64,000 bases of DNA. Origin: CANMXU01 sp052030545 (GTDB lineage: Bacteria; Pseudomonadota; Gammaproteobacteria; Enterobacterales; Alteromonadaceae). Shown in pieces: positions 18,301 to 24,743 of the stretch; within the stretch, counting starts at the first letter, position 1, and each line of letters opens with the position of its first letter. The notes below the pieces were generated by a model. It did not search any database. It saw only the letters and a program-made list of their open reading frames with translations, and had not been told where the DNA came from. The stretch is from the NCBI RefSeq assembly GCF_052030545.1, contig NZ_JBPDIH010000010.1:1-64000 (forward strand). Direction: 5' to 3'. The position numbers and the translations under genes were made by a program.

Positions 18301-18455
18301 ACTTCTACTTCACGTTCTTTTTGTGCTTGTTTAGCTAATGCTGTTTGAACTTCTTGAGCGACGATTGTAGGAGAACTGATTGCCATCAATAAACCCGCTG
18401 CACCGTACACTAAGCCCCGATTATTCTGTTTTTGATTCTTTAGAGTAGTTGTCAT
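15354..18455 (-). CDS. TonB-dependent outer-membrane receptor
   Basis: This 1033-residue receptor imports large ligands, here presumably ulvan oligosaccharides, using the TonB-ExbBD system. A signal peptide (about 1-34, ending IVAQE) is followed by the plug domain at about 60-190 (DALPALDLGEALQVIPGVQI, then SEISLRGL and a VIKSPTADMQAGGIAGTVD segment). A 22-strand barrel ends in the typical aromatic residue (MSYNF). It belongs to the proteobacterial carbohydrate-type TonB receptors that begin with a VEVIEVTGVR TonB-box-like stretch near residue 50. No SusD partner exists in the window. The gene is divergent from the enzyme operon starting at 19069, and a strong hairpin follows its stop. Confidence 0.96.
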   Translation of the reverse strand: MTTTLKNQKQNNRGLVYGAAGLLMAISSPTIVAQEVQTALAKQAQKEREVEVIEVTGVRSSLESALLTKRDANSIVDAISATDIDALPALDLGEALQVIPGVQIERSGEGRQSEISLRGLSGGFVKTTAFGQGFATPSRSYSDVGSSNPFSSFESSVFDGVTVIKSPTADMQAGGIAGTVDKKMQQALSKKDGLFNISMGSRYEELTKNWDPTIKLSGTKHIIEDKLAVAFKAAGSGQTFRRDTANFTDWETIGLEHPRGGTRGSNSDTIDAYKAKWNIPDEAEVRGVAQARNVTEYSEGDRISFTGNIEWRPIEDLKLGAHLLYTKRDLDSGTKQDAAFSSGMNARNARNNDMFHKIEPDMDTAPFLYDTNEDGQDVYGVTKTHITDGSWQITNRETTFLEESKGIFLYGDYITDNWAFNSVVTHSKSENQFMNVGLDFRVQGHHSPAQGGSPVIPTGIDATIDAAYGDINSASVVGTGFEDINFSIPWSVTDNLSASCLSQRDVLNDYRKLTFCLTGRVDNPVREVSSAEFNAQRYVDIGFGDVLRFESFKFGVRHSIESLDNRDQQITLGGANLANINNATVEGNPLVSSGQSSFFNGEYDGAFGVDGGWLTVDNLDLRADLQDGLADIEDGVIADPSGFYERKVGPHSQRYATNFSAEQNISAAYIMTDFAGELGDVPYSGNLGLRYVYTDNEFDGFKRDRNNPEGDILVATTIQDDYDHLLPSANFSFELHDDVVLRAAYSEGFVRPNLRILTPTTDLRSGNETATVTLPSALVKPYDAQNIDLSLEWYNRDGSAISVGVFQKVITGFFYTDNESCPEGDPVIIDALASDITYTQTGPESFTCTQNEPHLDANGELQIRDVTVNQRKNSDSDITLTGVEIAIQQKLDFLPYPWNGFGGVFNYTYIDQEAEEEVGDANNKLYKVAPQSFNIVGYYENDGYSFRLAYNWKDDSLLQATNTYLGLLPRTQQATGRLDASAAYKFNKNLKVFLRGYNLTDEKRKESWGYDDRAISRVDYTGRIFEASMSYNF

Positions 18456-19068
18456 TATATCTCTCTCTTAACTTTCTATTTTTTATTGTAGTTACTAAAC
18501 CCTGTTATATCTCATATCGATAAAACTATAACGTTACATTATGAAACACAAACTTTCAGTAAGTGTCATAATCAAACACTAATGGTCAATATTAAACATA
18601 AACACACGTATAAAGCAACAATATGATTGCTTTTTACACATTTATTTAGGTGATAGTAGGTATTTTTGCCTGGTTATTAAGGGGAATTTTACCGATTACG
18701 GGTTGGTTTGTATTATTTAAGTTGTTGTTATTAAGTATTTTATTTTGTTTTTGTGGATGGAAGGGGGATTTCACAATTTAATTTTCATTAAATTCGTCAC
18801 TGTGACTATTAATTGACTAATTTCGACGTCACACTTGTTTTTTATTGGGTGCTCTCACTCTAACTCTATGAAAATAATGGTTATAATTGTATTTTTAGTG
18901 GTGTTTTTTTGATGTTTATACGGCATTTAGTGTCAAAAACTGGCGAATTTGCGTGTATCAATCTAGCTTAAATTGTTGCATATTATACAAATATCCTGTT
19001 ATCTTTTGTCATTAACGCTCATTGGTGATCATTTTATGAGGTTGTTGATTATTTCATGAGGAATGTTA
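18456..19068. promoter_or_regulatory. Large divergent regulatory region between receptor and enzyme operon
   Basis: These 613 bases have no gene. On the receptor side GTGTTT (minus strand) recurs three times at 18544, 18574 and 18600. A short perfect palindrome GTCAC-T-GTGAC lies at 18796-18806 with a related GACGTCAC at 18825. An ATCATTTTA element at 19028-19036 resembles the motif found ahead of other operons, but it is very close to the start at 19069. AT-rich promoter-like DNA fills the rest. A regulator site is likely, but which element is bound cannot be said. Confidence 0.45.
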
Positions 19069-19785
19069 ATGCATTTTTTACAAAAAATACTGACGCTATC
19101 GACTTTCTTCGTCTTGCTCGTTGGTTGCGCATCTAATTCACCTAGCCCAGCAATCAGTTTATTAGATAAAGATTTAAGTCAATTTCACAACATTTATCCG
19201 CATGGTGAAGCGGTTTATAACAATGGCGAGCTTATACTTAAGTCGACCGATAATTGGTTTTTTACCACGAAAAAGACTTATCGAGACTTTGTATTAACCG
19301 CAGACATTAAAATGCCAGATGTTGGTGAATACAGTAATTCGGGCATTATGTTTCGAGGTCAGGCAGTTGAAACGCCTAAAGGTACAGCAGCGATGGGGTA
19401 TCAAGCGGAAGTTGACCCGAGCGCACGTCAATGGAGTGGTGGCTTTTATGATCAAGGTCGTCGCAAGTGGCTGCATCCATTACATAAAACACGCTCTCAC
19501 CCTGATGAAGATTTTATGATGAATTATTTGCCGCAGTGGACGCCAGAAATGGCCAATGCCTATCAGCACTTAGCGTGGAATACTTATCGTATTGAATGTC
19601 GGGGCAATGAAATTAAAATTTTTGTTAACGACGTTTTAACAACGCATGTGCTCGATAACAAAGCACAGCAAGGCTTTATTGGCTTTCAACATCATGGCAG
19701 TAAAGTGCTAAAAGCGACAGGCGCAACGCAAAATCTTGTGCGTTTTCGTAATATCTATATAACAGAGCTATCAACAAATCACTAA
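19069..19785 (+). CDS. DUF1080 (3-keto-glycoside hydrolase-like) lipoprotein
   Basis: The 238-residue lipoprotein (lipobox LVGC) has one DUF1080/PF06439 jelly-roll domain. Visible conserved parts are the WFFTTKKTYRDFVLTADIK strand pair, SNSGIMFRG, GYQAEVDP, the GGFYDQGRRKWL loop, WNTYRIECRGNEIKIFVND and GFIGFQHHG. Some members hydrolyse 3-keto-disaccharides, others bind sugars. I choose ATG 19069 because GAGGA ends 6 bases upstream; the in-frame ATG at 19063 directly abuts it. It opens the long plus-strand block GH78-PL24-GH78-GH2-sulfatase-GH106. The secreted TIM-barrel protein at 9508 may act in the same route. Confidence 0.85.
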   Translation: MHFLQKILTLSTFFVLLVGCASNSPSPAISLLDKDLSQFHNIYPHGEAVYNNGELILKSTDNWFFTTKKTYRDFVLTADIKMPDVGEYSNSGIMFRGQAVETPKGTAAMGYQAEVDPSARQWSGGFYDQGRRKWLHPLHKTRSHPDEDFMMNYLPQWTPEMANAYQHLAWNTYRIECRGNEIKIFVNDVLTTHVLDNKAQQGFIGFQHHGSKVLKATGATQNLVRFRNIYITELSTNH

Positions 19786-19899
19786 AGCGTTTTGCTAAAC
19801 GAGTCAAATTAAGTGTAGAAGTTCAGCAACGAGCTGATAACAAGAATAAAATAACTATAAACAAGTATTCGAATGAAAGTGATATTCGAGGGATGATAT

Positions 19900-22725
19900 A
19901 TGTCGATTCAACAAATGTTTAGTAAAAAACATTTACCTAACAGCACCGCCAACAAACTCATTGGTAAACCATTAAGCTTTACTTATACATGCATTATAGG
20001 TTTGTTTTTATGCATGTCATTAACTGGCTGTAGCACAGATAAGCAGCAAACTGTTTTACCGAAAAGCCCAGTGAAACTGGTTGTTGGTGAAGGTTTTGAA
20101 AATCCGCTTGGCTATTACGAACAAGCCCCACGCTTTTCATGGCAACTGGCTGCTAATAGCAGCGCAAAATTTCAATCGGCTTATCAACTTCAAGCGGCGA
20201 GTACAAAACAGCGCTTTGATAACAGCCCGGATCTTTGGGATTCAGGTAAAATTATCTCGGCGCAGACCTCTTGGGTTCATTACCAAGGCGTGGCGTTAAA
20301 TTCTCGACAAAAAGTCTATTGGCGTGTTCGCGTATGGGATGAAAACCAGCAAAGATCTGCATGGAGCGCAATACAGTCACTGGAGTTGGGTTTATTATCT
20401 CAACAAGACTGGCAAGCAAAGTGGATAGGGCACCCAGATACTGATCTACAAAAAGCGCCAACGCCTGAGTTACTCGCCACGCCACAATATTTGCGTAAAA
20501 GCTTTATTGTTGAAGGTGATGTTAGCAGCGTTAAGCTATATATCACTGCAAAGGGATTATTTAAGCCATATATCAATGGTGCGCAAGTGGCCGAAAATGA
20601 TGTAATGACACCAGGTTGGACGCCTTATGACAAGCGCATTGAATCTTTAACTTATGATGTTACCGATACTATTGTTCAAGGAGAAAATGTCATTGGTGCA
20701 AGCATTGCTGGTGGTTGGTATGCAGGACGTGCGTTTGATCAGTTTGAGAAAGATCATAAAAAGCCGGCGCGTTTATTAGCCCAGTTAGAAATTAGCTATG
20801 CTAACGGCAAAAAAGAAATTGTCGCAACTGACAACACTTGGTCGGTGACACAAAATGGCCCGATTCGTTTTGCCAGTATTTATGATGGTGAACGCTACCA
20901 ACAGTCGTTAGAAATGCCGGGTTGGGCGCAAGCGAATTTTGACGCAAGTCAGTGGCAATCGGCTAAAGAAGAAGCGCTTGATACAGGTGTTGCGCTTACC
21001 CCTAAACGTCATGCGCCTATTCGCATAACCGAGCAACTTGCTGTGCAAGAAATTGTACGTGCCGATAACCAATCCGTGATTTTTGATTTTGGCCAAAACA
21101 TGGTGGGTGTTCCCAAAATTAACATTCCGGTTGTTGCTGGCAAGGAAGTTAAAATACGATTTGCTGAAGCATTGCACAAAGGTGAGTTTTACACTGAAAA
21201 CTACCGTACTGCCCATTCAACCGACTATTATTACCCAAGTGCTAGCGGCAACATTGAGTACCAGCCTACCTATACTTATCATGGCTATCGTTATATCGAA
21301 ATTTCAGGTTTTGATGAGAGTCAAAAGCCCGAAAAATCGTGGGCAACGGCAATGGTTCAACACTCCGACGTTGATATTCATGCTAGCTTTGAAAGTTCAC
21401 ACACAAAATTGAACAAGCTCTCGCAAAATATTGTTTGGGGTTTAAGAAGTAATTTTTATGATATTCCACTTGATTGCCCACAGCGAGATGAACGTCTTGG
21501 TTGGACTGGAGATGCGCAAGTATTTGCCACACCGTCAATGTACATGGCCGATGTTTACGGCTTTTGGTCAGCATGGCTGCAAAGTATTCGCGAAGAGCAA
21601 AAAAGTGACGGAAAAATTCCTCTGTATATTCCTTTTGTTGACTGGAAAATTCAATGGACTTCGTCAGGTTGGGGCGATGTGGTCACTATTATTCCGTGGG
21701 AGCTTTATCAGGTAACCGGCGATAAAACTATTTTGGCTGACAACTATGCAATGATGCAAGGTTGGGTAAAATACCATCAGAAAAAAAGCCAAAACCTTAT
21801 TTCGAACATGATGACGTTTGGTGATTGGTTGCAACCTTTTCCGAGCAACTTAAAAGAAGGTGACAATGGCAACCGTGGTAATACCGATTTCAATTTAATT
21901 GGCACTGCCTATTTTGCCCGCTCGGTTGAACTGACCATGAAAAGCGCAGCTGTGTTAGGTAAAACCGACGATGAAAAAGCCTACGCCAAGTTGCATCAGC
22001 AAATCAAACAAGCCTTTGAGCAGCACTTTTTTGACCACGAATTAAATCTTAAAAACGGTATTGAAACACAAACTACCTATTTATTGGGCTTAGCGTACGG
22101 TTTATTTCCACCGCAAAAGCAGGAGCTTGCGGTGAATAAACTGATTGCTTTGATCAACGCGGCTGACTCACATTTACGTACCGGCTTTTTAGGTACACCT
22201 TTATTAACACAAGTGCTACAAGATGCTGGTCGAAGTGATGTTATATACCAACTTCTGTTTAAAGAAACGTATCCGTCATGGTTTTATTCAATTAACAATG
22301 GCGCAACCACCACTTGGGAGCGTTGGAATTCATACTCGCTTGAAGACGGTTTTAATTCGCAAGGCATGAACTCACTAAACCATTACGCATACGGCACAAT
22401 ATCGCGTTGGTTCTATGAAGGGATCTTAGGTATAAAAGCTGCAAAACCGGGCTTTGAAGCGATTACTATTGCTCCGCAATTTGGTCACCAACTAAACCAA
22501 GCAAGTGGCAGTTACACCACGCCGCAAGGAAAAGTTTCGGTGAGTTGGCAAACAGAAAATCAACAGCTAGCAATGTCGGTTACTGTGCCTAAAAATACCG
22601 TTGCTAATTTGGTTTTACCTAGTGTGAAGTTATCAAAAATCACCTTTAATGGCGTGGCAATGGCTAATAAACAGCTGTCTGAATTACCGCCAGGTAAGTA
22701 CGAAATTCACGGCGATTTTTTATAA
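19900..22725 (+). CDS. GH78 alpha-L-rhamnosidase lipoprotein (first copy)
   Basis: This 941-residue enzyme belongs to family GH78. The long N-terminus ends in a lipobox (LTGC, about Cys45). Beta-sandwich domains follow to about residue 490, then the (alpha/alpha)6 catalytic barrel and a C-terminal beta-domain. The acid motif DCPQRDERLGWTGDA (general acid Glu in RDER) and the base motif TTTWERW are both present. It cleaves terminal alpha-L-rhamnose, here from desulfated ulvan fragments. It follows DUF1080 by 114 bases and is ended by a hairpin with a T-run at 22760-22783. A more divergent second copy is at 24744. Confidence 0.93.
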   Translation: MSIQQMFSKKHLPNSTANKLIGKPLSFTYTCIIGLFLCMSLTGCSTDKQQTVLPKSPVKLVVGEGFENPLGYYEQAPRFSWQLAANSSAKFQSAYQLQAASTKQRFDNSPDLWDSGKIISAQTSWVHYQGVALNSRQKVYWRVRVWDENQQRSAWSAIQSLELGLLSQQDWQAKWIGHPDTDLQKAPTPELLATPQYLRKSFIVEGDVSSVKLYITAKGLFKPYINGAQVAENDVMTPGWTPYDKRIESLTYDVTDTIVQGENVIGASIAGGWYAGRAFDQFEKDHKKPARLLAQLEISYANGKKEIVATDNTWSVTQNGPIRFASIYDGERYQQSLEMPGWAQANFDASQWQSAKEEALDTGVALTPKRHAPIRITEQLAVQEIVRADNQSVIFDFGQNMVGVPKINIPVVAGKEVKIRFAEALHKGEFYTENYRTAHSTDYYYPSASGNIEYQPTYTYHGYRYIEISGFDESQKPEKSWATAMVQHSDVDIHASFESSHTKLNKLSQNIVWGLRSNFYDIPLDCPQRDERLGWTGDAQVFATPSMYMADVYGFWSAWLQSIREEQKSDGKIPLYIPFVDWKIQWTSSGWGDVVTIIPWELYQVTGDKTILADNYAMMQGWVKYHQKKSQNLISNMMTFGDWLQPFPSNLKEGDNGNRGNTDFNLIGTAYFARSVELTMKSAAVLGKTDDEKAYAKLHQQIKQAFEQHFFDHELNLKNGIETQTTYLLGLAYGLFPPQKQELAVNKLIALINAADSHLRTGFLGTPLLTQVLQDAGRSDVIYQLLFKETYPSWFYSINNGATTTWERWNSYSLEDGFNSQGMNSLNHYAYGTISRWFYEGILGIKAAKPGFEAITIAPQFGHQLNQASGSYTTPQGKVSVSWQTENQQLAMSVTVPKNTVANLVLPSVKLSKITFNGVAMANKQLSELPPGKYEIHGDFL

Positions 22726-22759
22726 CGCCTTGTTATTAATTTAAAAACTGTAAGTGAAG

Positions 22760-22783
22760 GCGCGCTAATGAGTGCGCTTTTTT
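22760..22783 (+). terminator. Rho-independent terminator after the first GH78
   Basis: GCGCGC (22760-22765), loop TAATGA, GTGCGC (22772-22777) with one G-T pair, followed by six T. Compact and typical. It separates the DUF1080-GH78 unit from the lyase gene. Confidence 0.75.
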
Positions 22784-22826
22784 ATTTCTGCTAAAAAATT
22801 ATTTAAATAAAATCATATTATGCAAT

Positions 22827-22853
22827 AATGAATCATTATCAGTCTTTTTTGGT
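22827..22853 (+). promoter_or_regulatory. Candidate locus operator upstream of the PL24 gene
   Basis: AATGA-A-TCATT (22827-22837) is a perfect 11-base palindrome. It runs into ATCATTATCAGTCTTTTTTG, which matches elements ahead of the sulfatase at 39203 and the operon at 43291. The lyase start is 90 bases further on. Confidence 0.45.
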
Positions 22854-22931
22854 CTAATATGCTCATAGGTGTTGGTATAGCACTTAATATGAAGAGTGGG
22901 CATTAGTGAATATTTGATTTAGGAAACAAGA

Positions 22932-24647
22932 ATGAAGATAAATTACAGGGTGTTAACTGGTAAGCTTGCAAATAGTGGTAGGTTAGTTGCGTCGTTTTGC
23001 ACATTAGCTTTACTGTTTAATGCTGGTCACGCGTTAGCAAATGTTAGCTTAGAAAATGAAATAAAAATTACCGATGGTGCGTTGCACTTTGATGGCCGAA
23101 ACCTTGATTTTGGTAATTTTAACTCGCCCGACAGCACGAGCGATAAATACGATTATTTTTTCGGGCCGAATATCTCAGCGCACGGCGACAGTGTTAAAGC
23201 CTACAAAGATTATATTTTTACTACCTGGTATCGCGGTGGCAAATACGACCGTCATGTTATGTTGTCGCGCTACAATAAAAAAACAGGCGTTGTTAAATCG
23301 ATTGAATTTCCTCATCAGCATACTGGCTTTCGCGGTGATCCGCTCGTGGGCGAATCTCACAATACCATCGCGGTGGCGATAAGCCCGATAAATGGCACTA
23401 TTCACTTACTTTACGATATGCACGCTTATGACGATACCAATCATAGCGGTAAGTTTAAAAACGACTATTTTCGCTATTCATACTCTGTTGTCGGTGCGGC
23501 TGAAGTAGAAGATGACGCATTTACTTTAGCGCAATTTGTTAAAGACACCAGTAGCGTTAGCCAAGGTGCAGATGATTATAAACACCTAGTGATGACGGGA
23601 GAACTGGCGGATAAAAGTAATTTTGCCCGACTCACTTACCCAACATTTTTCACTAATGTTGACGGTACTTTGCTGTTATATATGCGCTTAGGTGGCAATA
23701 ATAATGGCGCTTATGTTTTTAATCGATATAACGCGGCAGAGCAAAAATGGTCTACTTTCACGCAATTTAACGAAAAAGACCAAACGCTTTTCGGCAATGC
23801 TTATAACTGGGGTCTTTATGGCCACATGAAATATGTTAATGGCAAACTGCGCGTAGGATTTCAGCAGCGTAGCGCAAACAATAACGACAAATATACCTAT
23901 CAAAATGGCGTGTATTACGCCTATTCAGATCATAGTGAAGGTGCTGGCGACTGGAAAAATCATCGCGGTGAAAGCATGACGTTTCCGTTAGTTAATGCTG
24001 ACGAAATTAAAGTATTTGAGCCCGGCGATTACATCGAGCATCGCGAAGCAAACTCTGTACACATTGTTGGCTCGTTCGACTGGACCGTTACCGAGCGTGG
24101 CGACATTCATATTATCAGTAAAGTGTATTCCTCCGATCGTAATCGTGCTGATTATCAAGAAATTTACATTCATTCATATAAACCCGCAGGTGATAACGAG
24201 TTTACGCATACAACAGAATTTGCTGGTGCCTCAAATATTTATACCTCGGGTGACAATATTTACATTATTGGCTTAACTCCGACTGGTTTCCCTTATGTTG
24301 AAAAGGCTATCGGTGGCACTAATGGTTTTACCCGCGTATATGAAGCAACCGACGGCAAGCGATTTGACCACGGGCGAGTGCACATAAATAACGGCAAGCT
24401 TTATTACTATTTGATGGAGAAAAAATCAGGCACCGCGCAACCACTGTACGTTCAAGTCATTGATCTTGATATAGGCGCAGTTGCACCTAGCCCAACTTCT
24501 ACACCAGACGGTAACGTATCAGGTGATAGCCCAACAGGCGAAAGCTCGAAAGATGGCAGTTCATCAAGTGGCAGTTTTGGCGGCGCAGTTATTCTTGGAT
24601 TAACTCTGTTGTTTGGCTTGCGACAAAAAATGTCAGTTAGTCACTAA
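22932..24647 (+). CDS. PL24-type ulvan lyase with C-terminal membrane-sorting tail
   Basis: The 571-residue protein has a signal peptide (about 1-36) and a seven-bladed BNR_4 propeller. His143 (GESHN) and His164 (YDMH) are 21 residues apart, matching the spacing of the catalytic histidines I recall for the PL24 enzyme LOR_107 (146 and 167). The lyase cuts between 3-sulfated rhamnose and glucuronic/iduronic acid and leaves an unsaturated uronyl end for GH105. After residue 500 a Ser/Gly/Thr-rich linker leads to a hydrophobic helix ending LLFGLRQKM, with SSGSFGGA just before it. This looks like a GlyGly-CTERM tail handled by a rhombosortase, which would display the lyase at the surface. PL24 is the best match by motif and should be confirmed by search. 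Confidence 0.85.
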   Translation: MKINYRVLTGKLANSGRLVASFCTLALLFNAGHALANVSLENEIKITDGALHFDGRNLDFGNFNSPDSTSDKYDYFFGPNISAHGDSVKAYKDYIFTTWYRGGKYDRHVMLSRYNKKTGVVKSIEFPHQHTGFRGDPLVGESHNTIAVAISPINGTIHLLYDMHAYDDTNHSGKFKNDYFRYSYSVVGAAEVEDDAFTLAQFVKDTSSVSQGADDYKHLVMTGELADKSNFARLTYPTFFTNVDGTLLLYMRLGGNNNGAYVFNRYNAAEQKWSTFTQFNEKDQTLFGNAYNWGLYGHMKYVNGKLRVGFQQRSANNNDKYTYQNGVYYAYSDHSEGAGDWKNHRGESMTFPLVNADEIKVFEPGDYIEHREANSVHIVGSFDWTVTERGDIHIISKVYSSDRNRADYQEIYIHSYKPAGDNEFTHTTEFAGASNIYTSGDNIYIIGLTPTGFPYVEKAIGGTNGFTRVYEATDGKRFDHGRVHINNGKLYYYLMEKKSGTAQPLYVQVIDLDIGAVAPSPTSTPDGNVSGDSPTGESSKDGSSSSGSFGGAVILGLTLLFGLRQKMSVSH

Positions 24648-24743
24648 GGGCTAGCAACTATAACGATCAGTAAACGTGAATTTGGCGTAACTGATTGTTG
24701 GTAAAAAACTCAAATTAAAGCGATAACAGGAAAATAAATTAAA

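Noticed and set aside
15354..18455. SusC-type receptor with SusD partner (Bacteroidetes locus)
   Set aside because: No SusD-like gene, no SusC carboxypeptidase-like N-terminal domain, and no Bacteroidetes sorting domains in the window. The receptor is of the proteobacterial type.
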